In this document: positions 1 through 6,957 of the stretch, in pieces
How the letters are laid out: every line of letters begins with the position of its first letter
Numbering within the stretch: position 1 is the first letter of the stretch
Assembly: GCA_943354625.1 (NCBI GenBank)
Contig: CALRCS010000016.1
Span: 1 to 12,640 of the forward strand
Source of the DNA: Candidatus Nomurabacteria bacterium
Lineage (GTDB): Bacteria > Patescibacteriota > Minisyncoccia > Phycocordibacterales > PALSA-1337
DNA length: 12,640 nucleotides
Direction: 5' to 3'
Made by a program: the position numbers and the translations under genes
The notes under the pieces: model-generated
The model's input: the letters and a program-made list of their open reading frames with translations, nothing else
Database searches by the model: none
What the model was told of the DNA's origin: nothing

Positions 1-81
1 AATAAATTTGTGGGACTTAGATTCACTGGAAAGCATACTGAACCATTAATCAACAGCTATTCACCGTATCAAATGGCGTAA
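1..81 (+). CDS. possible C-terminal tail of an upstream gene (partial)
   Basis: The first reading frame is open from the left edge for 26 codons and ends in TAA at 79-81. The last residues read SYSPYQMA. It could be the end of a protein whose body lies outside the window, followed 45 bases later by the next + strand gene. No family is recognisable. A stop-free run of this length is not rare by chance, so this is only a possibility. Confidence 0.25.
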   Translation, partial: NKFVGLRFTGKHTEPLINSYSPYQMA

Positions 82-88
82 CTCTACT

Positions 89-117
89 TTGTAAATGTGG
101 GAGTTTCGTGGTAAATT
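89..117 (+). promoter_or_regulatory. predicted promoter of the 70-aa gene
   Basis: TTGTAA at 89-94 and TAAATT at 112-117 are separated by 17 bases, with a TG at 109-110 giving an extended -10. The -10 ends 9 bases before the ATG at 127, so the predicted transcript would start about 3 bases ahead of the start codon. No Shine-Dalgarno site precedes that ATG, which fits near-leaderless translation. Confidence 0.5.
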
Positions 118-126
118 GTCATTAAC

Positions 127-339
127 ATGACCAAAACGAATATCCCAAAACCAAAGGGAGGTCGAGGTAAGGTTGAATCATTACGTAACAAAGCGATTGT
201 GACCTTATTTGAGACAGACCAGGATCTCTATAACACCAACACGCTAGGGAAGTTGTTCGGACGTGATAGGAAGACGATAAAAGGGATTCTGGAGCGCTAC
301 GCACCTTCAAAGAAGAATAAAGGGCCTTCTAGGCCATAG
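127..339 (+). CDS. small basic protein with a helix-turn-helix-like segment
   Basis: This 70-aa protein is rich in Lys and Arg at both ends. Residues about 38-57 (NTLGKLFGRDRKTIKGILER) look like a helix-turn-helix: a short helix, a turn at GRD, then a recognition-like helix. That suggests a small DNA-binding protein or a leftover DNA-binding domain of a recombinase or transposase; no exact family is recognised. The ATG at 127 is preceded by a plausible -35/-10 pair and no Shine-Dalgarno site. A reading frame on the opposite strand (122-310) is treated as its shadow. A 5-bp hairpin (GGCCT/AGGCC, 323-335) overlaps the last codons but has no T-run, so it is not a clear terminator. It lies convergent to the minus-strand genes that fill the next 10 kb. 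Confidence 0.6.
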   Translation: MTKTNIPKPKGGRGKVESLRNKAIVTLFETDQDLYNTNTLGKLFGRDRKTIKGILERYAPSKKNKGPSRP

Positions 340-580
340 TTCAGGACTAAGCGGAACTGGACAAAATCCACTTGCTATATATTTAAGTATGTTTATACTT
401 ATAGATAAGCACATTGAAAAAGAGAATCTAGCCAGGAAATCGGGTGTGAAGAATTCGGGTAAAAAATTACTGGTTTAGAAAGAGGGAGTAGGAGATTTTA
501 GCCGCTTTATAGCGGCATATGAAATACGACACTATGTCGCACAATATACCTTTGACGACACACATACACCTGAATAAACT
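340..580. other. non-coding convergent spacer with several stem-loops
   Basis: This gap separates the + strand 70-aa gene from the minus-strand 100-aa gene. It holds perfect short hairpins: AAGTAT/ATACTT at 385-400, GCCGCT/AGCGGC at 501-516 with a TTAT loop, and CGACA/TGTCG at 527-539. A 9-base inverted repeat, TGGTTTAGA at 471-479 and TCTAAACCA at 580-588, encloses the last two. No hairpin is followed by a convincing T-run. No convincing gene was found apart from the weak 29-codon frame. The arrangement could be a structured RNA, a remnant of a mobile element, or a recombination site; none can be chosen from sequence alone. Confidence 0.45.
389..478 (+). CDS. possible 29-aa peptide
   Basis: ATG at 389 opens a 29-codon frame ending in TAG at 476-478. 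The peptide contains the stretch HIEKENLARKSGV, reminiscent of one helix-turn-helix half but too short to assign. TGCTATATA at 373-381, an extended -10-like sequence, ends 7 bases before the ATG, the same spacing seen at several real genes here. No -35 or Shine-Dalgarno site is visible. It could equally be a decayed gene remnant or chance. Confidence 0.2.
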   Translation: MFILIDKHIEKENLARKSGVKNSGKKLLV

Positions 581-883
581 CTAAACCACTCCCCCGATAT
601 CATAAACAAAAAGCGTCCTTTGTTGGACGCTTGATGTCTTATTCCCTGTCATTTTATTTTTTATAAAATCTATTGTTGGAGTAAAAATATATTTTATAAA
701 TACTTCATTCCAAAAAAATTTTGCTGGTTCCTTCAAATATTTTCCCCAAACGAAAATTGTGACTTCTTTGGCATATTCTAGGTTTGACTGAGCAACTGGA
801 GAATTTACTGATTTACGAATATCGTAACCCAGATTTCCTAGTATAATGAGTCCTATTACGCATATGATGATCCATTTAATCAT
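581..883 (-). CDS. small single-span membrane protein, unknown function
   Basis: This 100-aa protein has an N-terminal hydrophobic segment (residues 3-18) that should anchor it in the membrane, followed by an amphipathic region rich in aromatic residues (VWGKYLKEPAKFFWNE, then a second aromatic stretch to about residue 70). I believe similar short proteins occur in Parcubacteria, but no function is known to me. Start: ATG at 883 with an extended -10 (TGTTATAAT) 23 bases upstream. The C-terminus is odd: a rho-independent terminator hairpin lies inside the coding sequence, encoding about residues 84-92, and the frame runs on to a TAG at 581-583. The last 18 or so residues therefore look like read-through into non-coding DNA, possibly after loss of an earlier stop by frameshift. 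It lies downstream of the M23 peptidase gene, perhaps as its own transcript. Confidence 0.6.
   Translation of the reverse strand: MIKWIIICVIGLIILGNLGYDIRKSVNSPVAQSNLEYAKEVTIFVWGKYLKEPAKFFWNEVFIKYIFTPTIDFIKNKMTGNKTSSVQQRTLFVYDIGGVV
608..632 (-). terminator. rho-independent terminator inside the 3' end of the 100-aa gene
   Basis: Arms at 611-618 and 625-632 (AAGCGTCC/GGACGCTT) form a perfect 8-bp stem with a 6-base loop. On the minus strand the stem runs into a T-run (TTTTTG). It would end the minus-strand transcript about 25 bases before the annotated stop codon, leaving that stop outside most mRNAs. Confidence 0.75.
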
Positions 884-906
884 AAATTAATATAAATTTT
901 TCTTTT

Positions 907-915
907 ATTATAACA
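907..915 (-). promoter_or_regulatory. extended -10 element for the 100-aa membrane protein gene
   Basis: The minus strand reads TGTTATAAT, a full extended -10 consensus, between the stop of the M23 gene (923) and the ATG at 883. The predicted leader is about 17 bases with no Shine-Dalgarno site. No good -35 is seen. Confidence 0.5.
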
Positions 916-922
916 TTCATCA

Positions 923-2200
923 TTATAAATATGAAAGTGGATTCAAATAGGCTTTAGGATCGGCTAGAGGATAAAGTACACCTGAACAGTAGGTACTTGA
1001 AACCAATTTTTGAATACGAACTCCTTCTGTGGCATAAACTCCAAGGTGAAGATGTGGACCAGTTGATGCGCCAGTATTACCGCTATAACCAATTACTTCG
1101 CTAGTTGAAACTTGTTGTCCAGAAGTAACATTTATCAGTGATAAGTGAGCATATAGCGTTGAAAGACCATTTTTATGCTTTAACATGATCCATTTACCAT
1201 AAGAACGGCATCTTCCACCACTTGCCAGATCCATATTTCCCAAACCAACAACCGTGCCACTCAAAGCTGCTTTCACAGGTGTTCCGATTGAAGCAGCAAA
1301 ATCAATACCTGGATGAGTACCACTTGTATATATTTGTGGGTTTTTTGTGGCAAATGCTGTATTTCCAAAATATTGAGTTATTCTAATTGTATTTAATGGG
1401 TACTTCAGAACACCAGTACCTGTACTAGGAATACTATTGGGGTTAATAGCGATCTGGAGGGCATCTTCAAGTGCTGAAACCTCCCTTTCAAATGCATCTT
1501 TTTGAGCTTTCTTCATAACTAGAAGAGATTTATAATTTGATTCAGTATTTTTTGTTTCAATTAAAATTGAATTCTTTTCTTTTACTGTATCAGCTAGAAT
1601 TTTTGTTTGATTTTTTAAATCATTTGTAAGAACAACTAGTTCAATTTTCTTCTTTTCTGTAAGTTTTTTGTTTTCTTCAAGATTTATTTTTAAATCATTC
1701 AAATCTTTTATCCTACCTTGCATGCTTACTTGTACTGCTGATAATTCATCTGCATTCTTCCAAATATCTGAAAAAGATTTACTACCGAGTACACCTTCGA
1801 TTATTGATGCAGAATTCATCTGGTAAATATCAGTTAATGACCTAGAGATGACCCTTTGCCCATCAACTATTCTGTCTTTCTTATCTCCTATTTGTAGGGA
1901 TAGGCCTTTTATTTCCAAATTTTTTGCATTGATTTTATTTTCTGTTAATTTTGTTGTAGCCTCTAATTTCTTTTTAGAAATATCTAAAGATTTTATGGTA
2001 TTACTTAATGTATCTTTTTCAACACCCAAAGCATCAATATCTATTTGATATTGTTTTATTTCTAATTCCAGTTTGTTTATTGCATCGTTTTTGTCAGTAA
2101 TCTTGCTTTTTAAGTCGTCAATTGATTGTGCTTTAGTGATTATGACACTTGTAAAAGTAAATAATATAATTAATAAAAATATTTTTTTATAATAATTCAT
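923..2200 (-). CDS. secreted M23 metallopeptidase with long coiled coil (EnvC/PcsB-like)
   Basis: The 425-aa product is a probable cell-wall hydrolase or amidase activator. It has an N-terminal signal peptide (about residues 1-24, hydrophobic core ending in TKA-QS), then coiled coil to about residue 245, a linker rich in Pro, Gly, Ser and Thr, and a C-terminal M23/LytM domain (about 263-420). The zinc-binding set looks intact: HPGID (His296, Asp300), YAH (His352) and the HLH motif (His383, His385). The architecture matches EnvC/PcsB-type division proteins, whose M23 domain cleaves peptidoglycan or activates an amidase; intact ligands favour direct cleavage. ATG at 2200 is preferred over an in-frame TTG at 2206. 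The 5' end overlaps the 3' end of gltX by 14 bases, suggesting co-transcription, though TAAAAT ends 6 bases before the ATG and might be a separate -10. Confidence 0.9.
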   Translation of the reverse strand: MNYYKKIFLLIILFTFTSVIITKAQSIDDLKSKITDKNDAINKLELEIKQYQIDIDALGVEKDTLSNTIKSLDISKKKLEATTKLTENKINAKNLEIKGLSLQIGDKKDRIVDGQRVISRSLTDIYQMNSASIIEGVLGSKSFSDIWKNADELSAVQVSMQGRIKDLNDLKINLEENKKLTEKKKIELVVLTNDLKNQTKILADTVKEKNSILIETKNTESNYKSLLVMKKAQKDAFEREVSALEDALQIAINPNSIPSTGTGVLKYPLNTIRITQYFGNTAFATKNPQIYTSGTHPGIDFAASIGTPVKAALSGTVVGLGNMDLASGGRCRSYGKWIMLKHKNGLSTLYAHLSLINVTSGQQVSTSEVIGYSGNTGASTGPHLHLGVYATEGVRIQKLVSSTYCSGVLYPLADPKAYLNPLSYL

Positions 2201-3503
2201 GAGCAAATTTTAAACGTCTTAAGGTTTCTTCTTTGCCAAGAATTTCGGAGATAATAAAAGGATCGGGGGATTTTTCTCTACCAGAAAGGGCAAATCTCAT
2301 AGGCCACAATATGTTCCCCTTCCCTATTTGTTCTGCTAAAGGCCAGATAGCTGATTTTACTGATTCCTTAGAAAAATCAGATATTTCAGATAAGGTTTTC
2401 AGAATTGTCTGCAAATATGTTTTCGTATTTACTAGATCAGGCTCTTGTTTCCATTTCAATGACTCTTTATTGTATGCAGGGAGCGGATTTACGAATGATA
2501 GTTCCCCATCGAGAAGCGCTTGAATTTCTCCAAAGTAGCTTACTTTCTCTTTTATCAATGGAAGAAGTTTTGATGAAAGATTATTTGGTAAAAAATCCTT
2601 TGAACGAGTAATGAAGTCATCCATACTCAATTTTTCTATATATTGTTTATTGAACCATTTCAATTTTTCTTCATTAAAAATCGCACCACCTTTTTGGATT
2701 TTTGAAATGTCGAAGGATTTTATTAGTTCATCAATACTAAAGATTTCCTGATCAGTTCCTGGATTCCAACCTAGCAGAGCAAGATAGTTTACTAATGCTT
2801 CTGGGAGACAACCTTTTTCTTTGTATTCAGTGACACTTACCGCACCATGTCGACCTGAAAGCTTTGTTCTATCTGCGGCTAGTATAAGCGGTAAATGGCC
2901 ATATATAGGCTGTGGAGCACCTATTGCTCTTTGGATGAGGATTTGTCTTGGAGTGTTAGAAATACCATCCTCCCCTCTTATTATGTGTGTTATACCCATT
3001 TCGAAATCATCTATAACTACAGCTAGGTGATATAGAGGCTCTTCAATATTTCTTGCGATTATGAAGTCCTTAAGATCTGTAGTGTCTATTGTTATATCCC
3101 CACGAATAAGGTCAGTAAAAGTTATCTTAATATTGGGGTTTTTAAATCTAATTATTTCATTTTCTTGACCAACTTTTTCCCCTTCCTCGATCTTTTCTTT
3201 TGAAATATATGCTTTACCTTCCTCAACAAGTTTCCTTAGATAATTTTTGTAGACTCCAGTTCTTTCTGATTGTTTTTCAATAATTTCATTATCCCAATTT
3301 ATACCAAGCCATTTTAGACTATCCAACATAATAATTTCGAATTCCTTTTTTGAACGAGTTTTATCTGTGTCTTCAAAACGAAAGATCATTTTTCCCCCAT
3401 TCTTTTTTGCAAATATATAGTTAAATAGGGCGGTTCTAGCACGACCTATATGTAGGAATCCTGTAGGACTAGGTGGAAATCTTGTAATAATTTTATTATT
3501 CAT
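2187..3503 (-). CDS. gltX: glutamate--tRNA ligase
   Basis: The 438-aa class I synthetase attaches glutamate to tRNA in the cytoplasm. The start RFPPSPTGFLHIGRARTALF carries the HIGH-type motif, followed by FRFEDTD and, at about 177, GEDG. The second signature is KLSGR (residues 214-218) where KLSKR is usual: the second lysine is replaced by glycine. The C-terminal anticodon-binding part ends with LSGREKSPDPF and GKEETLRRL, which resembles normal GluRS ends, so it is complete though shorter than the usual 470-490 residues. Many bacteria lacking GlnRS use a non-discriminating GluRS with GatCAB; whether that holds here cannot be seen. ATG at 3503 fits the family start. A consensus extended -10 ends 11 bases upstream, predicting a leader of about 5 bases. 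Confidence 0.95.
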   Translation of the reverse strand: MNNKIITRFPPSPTGFLHIGRARTALFNYIFAKKNGGKMIFRFEDTDKTRSKKEFEIIMLDSLKWLGINWDNEIIEKQSERTGVYKNYLRKLVEEGKAYISKEKIEEGEKVGQENEIIRFKNPNIKITFTDLIRGDITIDTTDLKDFIIARNIEEPLYHLAVVIDDFEMGITHIIRGEDGISNTPRQILIQRAIGAPQPIYGHLPLILAADRTKLSGRHGAVSVTEYKEKGCLPEALVNYLALLGWNPGTDQEIFSIDELIKSFDISKIQKGGAIFNEEKLKWFNKQYIEKLSMDDFITRSKDFLPNNLSSKLLPLIKEKVSYFGEIQALLDGELSFVNPLPAYNKESLKWKQEPDLVNTKTYLQTILKTLSEISDFSKESVKSAIWPLAEQIGKGNILWPMRFALSGREKSPDPFIISEILGKEETLRRLKFAHELL

Positions 3504-3514
3504 ATTATTGTCAT

Positions 3515-3523
3515 ATTATACCA
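3515..3523 (-). promoter_or_regulatory. gltX extended -10, fused to the upstream terminator
   Basis: The minus strand reads TGGTATAAT, a perfect extended -10. It overlaps the end of the hairpin that terminates the preceding gene. The hexamer (3515-3520) ends 11 bases before the gltX ATG, so transcription should begin about 5 bases ahead of it. No -35 is apparent. Confidence 0.65.
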
Positions 3524-3554
3524 AAAAAGTACCAGTTGAGGTACTTTTTTGGTA
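3519..3554 (-). terminator. terminator of the DUF7282-like gene, symmetric hairpin
   Basis: A perfect 15-bp inverted repeat (3519-3533 and 3540-3554) with a 6-base loop. Its GTACC/GGTAC core is followed on either strand by a run of six T, so it could act in both directions. It sits 20 bases after the stop of the upstream minus-strand gene. Confidence 0.8.
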
Positions 3555-3573
3555 AACCTAACTTATTTAAGTA

Positions 3574-4080
3574 TTATCCCTTTATCTCTGTGATTGATGA
3601 GCTAGCTCGGAACATCTTCATGATGGTATTTCCTGAAGCATCCTTTAATGGTTGATCCTTTGCTGCATCGAAGATTTTATTACTATCAGTATCAGAATAG
3701 ATAACTGCATAGTATACACCATCTTCTACTGTTCCAACTTTCAAAGTAACTTTTCCTGGGTTAATACCTTTGTCAAAATATTGAGAACCCATAATATCTC
3801 CTGGTACACCGCCATTATCCTTCTTTATAACTACAAAACCTGGATTTGCGAGTTGAACTGAAGATAGATAAACGATATTTCCTGGAAACTGATCAGTAAC
3901 TACAACACGATTTAGGTCTTTTGAGTTTACTAGTGATGTATCATCTGTCTTTGTTACATCATCTGTCTGCACTGAGTTCTTACCTGAGTACATATAATAA
4001 CCTAGTAAAATCAATACCACGATAACAATAACTGTTACTACCCACTGCCATGTTCTTACTCCACTTTGTTCTGGTTGCAT
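3574..4080 (-). CDS. membrane-anchored DUF7282-like protein
   Basis: This 168-aa protein has a short cytoplasmic N-terminus, one membrane segment (about 13-31), a Thr/Asp/Lys-rich spacer, and a beta-rich external domain (about 58-161). The domain pattern (VVVTDQFPGN, then PGFVVIKKDNGG, then GVYYAVIYSDTD) matches what I know as DUF7282, found in surface and copper-protein-like architectures of archaea and bacteria; function is unknown. The segment DTDSNKIFD (about 130-138) has acidic spacing like an EF-hand or dockerin calcium loop, so metal binding is possible but inferred. A promoter-like TGATACAAT at 4119-4127 gives a leader of about 32 bases without a Shine-Dalgarno site. It is closed off by a strong hairpin, so it is probably a single-gene unit between murG and gltX. 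Confidence 0.75.
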   Translation of the reverse strand: MQPEQSGVRTWQWVVTVIVIVVLILLGYYMYSGKNSVQTDDVTKTDDTSLVNSKDLNRVVVTDQFPGNIVYLSSVQLANPGFVVIKKDNGGVPGDIMGSQYFDKGINPGKVTLKVGTVEDGVYYAVIYSDTDSNKIFDAAKDQPLKDASGNTIMKMFRASSSITEIKG

Positions 4081-4118
4081 ATTTTTTTTTATTAAGTTAA
4101 TAATTTAGATAGACTGAT

Positions 4119-4127
4119 ATTGTATCA
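4119..4127 (-). promoter_or_regulatory. possible extended -10 for the DUF7282-like gene
   Basis: The minus strand reads TGATACAAT in the 53-base gap after murG. The hexamer TACAAT differs from consensus at one base. It ends 38 bases before the ATG at 4080; no -35 is clear. Read-through from the murG operon is an alternative. Confidence 0.35.
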
Positions 4128-4133
4128 TAAACA

Positions 4134-5270
4134 TTACTCATGTTTCAAGCCAATTTCGAGAATAACTTCGGCAATTTTTAGGGCAGCGTGTGGATGGCTC
4201 CATTCCTTGGCTCCTTGGCGCATTGTACTATTAATAGACTGGTTATTCACTATTCTGTCAATCTCTGAAATCAAAATATGGGAACTTAAGTTATGATCTT
4301 CAATAACAGTGCATGCACCACTATGAGCGTAAGAAAATGCATTTTTTACTTGATCATGACTCACTTCTTGTGATAAAGGCAGGATAATAGATGGTAATCC
4401 CCACGCTGAAATTTCAAATATAGTAGAACCAGCCCGAGAAATTACTATATCTGCTACACCTGCAGACATTCGCATTACAAGATCATTCAAATAATCAAAA
4501 GTATGATATCTATAAGCAAAACTATTACCCTTCAAGACAATAATAGCTGTATCCTTTATTGATTCAAAATTATTCCTCCCTGTTTGATGGATAACCTGGT
4601 ACTTTTTTACCAAATCGTTAATACTGTCCATAATCAAATCATTGATGATTTGTGATCCCTGAGAACCACCAATAACTAGAACAACCGGAGTATTTTCTTC
4701 GAGATTCAGAAAATCACGAGCACCAACTGATAATGGTTCTATGATTTCTCTTCGTATTGGATTACCTGTAAATGCTATTTTTCCTAGAGCTTTTTCTTTT
4801 GGAAATAAATCCGCCACCTCCGGATATGATATAGCAATTTTTTCAGCAAATTTTGCAGCCCATTTATTTACTCTCCCAGGAGTACTGTCTGATTCGTGTA
4901 TTATTACGGGAATTCTGAGTAGTCTCGCTGCAAAAAGTGTTGGAAAACTAGCATAACCTCCTTTTCCAAATACCACATCGGGGTAAAGAAAATAAAGTTT
5001 TATTATTGCCACAAACATACCATATATAGTTTTGAAGATGTCTGTAAAATTTAGTAGAGAAAAATATTTTCGTATTTTACCTGCGGGTACTCTAATAAAT
5101 TCAATCTCATTATCAAAAAGTGCTCTGGCATTGTATCTTGTAGGCGACATGAAATATAGCCTTGGGGGAATAATCTTTTTCTCGTTTACTTTTTCGTTTA
5201 TTGCTTGGGCAATAGCAATAATTGGATAAAAATGTCCACCTGTTCCACCACCTGTAAATACTATTTTCAT
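4134..5270 (-). CDS. murG: UDP-GlcNAc:lipid I N-acetylglucosaminyltransferase
   Basis: The 378-aa GT-B glycosyltransferase transfers GlcNAc to lipid I on the inner membrane face, making lipid II. The N-terminal glycine loop GGGTGGH is at residues 7-13. Further MurG landmarks follow in order: FGKGGYASFPTLFAA, HESDSTPG, a second glycine loop GGSQGSQ, HQTGR, and the donor-site segment SRAGSTIFEISAWGLPSIILPL with its conserved glutamate. The length is normal (about 355-380). ATG at 5270 directly begins the first beta strand. It lies 18 bases after the ftsW stop, the classical ftsW-murG order, so it is probably translated from the scpA-scpB-ftsW-murG transcript. No Shine-Dalgarno site precedes it, only an A-rich stretch. 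Confidence 0.97.
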   Translation of the reverse strand: MKIVFTGGGTGGHFYPIIAIAQAINEKVNEKKIIPPRLYFMSPTRYNARALFDNEIEFIRVPAGKIRKYFSLLNFTDIFKTIYGMFVAIIKLYFLYPDVVFGKGGYASFPTLFAARLLRIPVIIHESDSTPGRVNKWAAKFAEKIAISYPEVADLFPKEKALGKIAFTGNPIRREIIEPLSVGARDFLNLEENTPVVLVIGGSQGSQIINDLIMDSINDLVKKYQVIHQTGRNNFESIKDTAIIVLKGNSFAYRYHTFDYLNDLVMRMSAGVADIVISRAGSTIFEISAWGLPSIILPLSQEVSHDQVKNAFSYAHSGACTVIEDHNLSSHILISEIDRIVNNQSINSTMRQGAKEWSHPHAALKIAEVILEIGLKHE

Positions 5271-5288
5271 TTTATTTTTTATTTAAAT

Positions 5289-6389
5289 TTAATCTGGAAT
5301 CTTATATTTTGAAATATTTGCGATAATACCCACTGCTCCCAGGGTAATGATGAGAGCTGTACCACCATGGCTTACAAAAAGAAGTGGCATACCTGATAAT
5401 GGTATCAAGCCGAGCATCGACGATATATTCATAAATGACTCGATGAGTATTAGTATAGCAATTCCAATAGTAATAAGTCTACTAAAGGTATCTGGCGATT
5501 TTACCGAAATTTTTATTGATCTTATAAAAAATAATAAAAATAAAAAAACCAATATAGAACTTCCCATAAATCCAAATTCTTCAGCACCTACAGCAAAAAT
5601 GGAATCACCTATAGGCTCTGGTAAATAATTAAATTTTTGTATACTTTGGCCAAATCCCCTGCCGAATGTTTGACCGGATCCTATAGCTATGAGGGATTGT
5701 TTTATCTGATAACCTGCGCCTTGTGAATCCTTGCCATTATTAAAGTAAGTTATGATTCTCTGTTGCACATGAGGAAGAAAATAAATATATCCACCAAGCA
5801 TTAAAAGTATCATTAAGCATAACGATAAAATATGTTTTATCTTCCCCCCAGCGACAAAAAGCATAATCAAACCAGTGCAGGATATGACTACAAGCGTATC
5901 AGTATCCCTTTGAGCTAGTAGTAATGCACCAATGATAGAGACAATAATAATATAAGGAAGTATACCCCATTTAAAAGTTTTAACTTTTTCTTTTAATCCA
6001 GAAAGCCAAGCAGAAAAATATATAATAAAAGCAATTTTCAAAAATTCAGACGGTTGAAATGTTACAAATCCTAGATCAATCCATCTTGATGCGCCACCAT
6101 GATTTTGAGTAAAAGCTGGTATAAATAATAGTAAATTTATTACAATTACGGAAAGTAAAATATAAAGAGCATTTTTTCTAAGATATATGTAATGCGTCTT
6201 GGACATAATAATAAAAATAATAATTCCCAAAAATAGACCTATGGATTGGTTTAATGCTACGGATTGGAAACTTGCACCGTTTCTTGCCAGTAAACCAAGT
6301 GATGCAGAGCTAAAAATAAAAAATCCCGTTACAGTGAGAAGAATTATTGATGTCAGAAATATTTTATCAATTTTTAATTTGTTCATCAT
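5289..6389 (-). CDS. ftsW: FtsW-type SEDS peptidoglycan glycosyltransferase
   Basis: This 366-aa polytopic protein (about ten membrane segments) is a SEDS polymerase that links lipid II into glycan strands at the septum with a partner penicillin-binding protein. Landmarks: GGASRWIDLGFVTFQPSEFLK in the middle, the catalytic-region GDSIFAVGAEEFG with its conserved Asp and Glu pair, and the C-terminal SGMPLLFVSHGGTAL, corresponding to the usual PFISYGGSS. The usual PDxGT motif reads QRDTDT here. FtsW is preferred over RodA because of the murG neighbour. Two tandem ATGs occur at the start (6389 and 6386). The 5' end overlaps the last 23 bases of scpB, indicating translational coupling. Confidence 0.93.
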   Translation of the reverse strand: MMNKLKIDKIFLTSIILLTVTGFFIFSSASLGLLARNGASFQSVALNQSIGLFLGIIIFIIMSKTHYIYLRKNALYILLSVIVINLLLFIPAFTQNHGGASRWIDLGFVTFQPSEFLKIAFIIYFSAWLSGLKEKVKTFKWGILPYIIIVSIIGALLLAQRDTDTLVVISCTGLIMLFVAGGKIKHILSLCLMILLMLGGYIYFLPHVQQRIITYFNNGKDSQGAGYQIKQSLIAIGSGQTFGRGFGQSIQKFNYLPEPIGDSIFAVGAEEFGFMGSSILVFLFLLFFIRSIKISVKSPDTFSRLITIGIAILILIESFMNISSMLGLIPLSGMPLLFVSHGGTALIITLGAVGIIANISKYKIPD

Positions 6390-6951
6390 TATTTTTAAAA
6401 GCTAAAATATCTGCCTTTACAGATTCAAAATCTGGTATGTCCTCTATTTTTGAAATACCAAGAAATGAAAAAAGCTCCAAGCTAGGTTTATATAGGAAAC
6501 TACGTTGGTCTGTTGGATTATCTACCCTATCTATTAGTCCCCTTATAAGAAGATTTCTTAATATAAATTGAGAATTTACTCCACGGATGTAGTCGATTTC
6601 TGCGCGAGATATTGGACCTTGGTAGATTATTATTGAAAGAGTTTCAAGTCCAGCTTTCCCCAAATCCTTTGACAGTTCTTCTTTATTTAGGGATTCAATA
6701 ATATCTGAAACCTCCTTTGCTGTCCCGAGTGTAATATCATCTTCCCACTCAATAAGTGTTATACCCCTTCCCTTCAAGGATTCTCGAAGAATGGCTAGTG
6801 CTGTTTTTATTTCATCTATACTTTTTTCTAAAATACTGGCAAGTTTTTTGATTGAAATAGTTTCAGCTTTCCAAAATAAAATAGCTTCGATCTGGGATTC
6901 GAGTGGCAACTTTATAGACAATTTTATTGGATTATCAGAAGAATCTTTCAT
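6367..6951 (-). CDS. scpB: segregation and condensation protein B
   Basis: The 194-aa ScpB is the winged-helix kleisin-associated partner of SMC and ScpA, needed for chromosome condensation and segregation. The start (LESQIEAILFWKAETISIKKLASIL) is the first winged helix. The middle GLETLSIIIYQGPISRAEIDYIRGVN is the strongest family signature, followed by LLIRGLIDRVD and a segment about the size of the second winged helix. The length is typical. It begins 6 bases after the scpA stop. A full extended -10 (TGATATAAT) lies in the last codons of scpA and ends 10 bases before the ATG, so an internal near-leaderless promoter is possible besides read-through from scpA. Confidence 0.94.
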   Translation of the reverse strand: MKDSSDNPIKLSIKLPLESQIEAILFWKAETISIKKLASILEKSIDEIKTALAILRESLKGRGITLIEWEDDITLGTAKEVSDIIESLNKEELSKDLGKAGLETLSIIIYQGPISRAEIDYIRGVNSQFILRNLLIRGLIDRVDNPTDQRSFLYKPSLELFSFLGISKIEDIPDFESVKADILAFKNNDEQIKN

Positions 6952-6957
6952 ATTATT

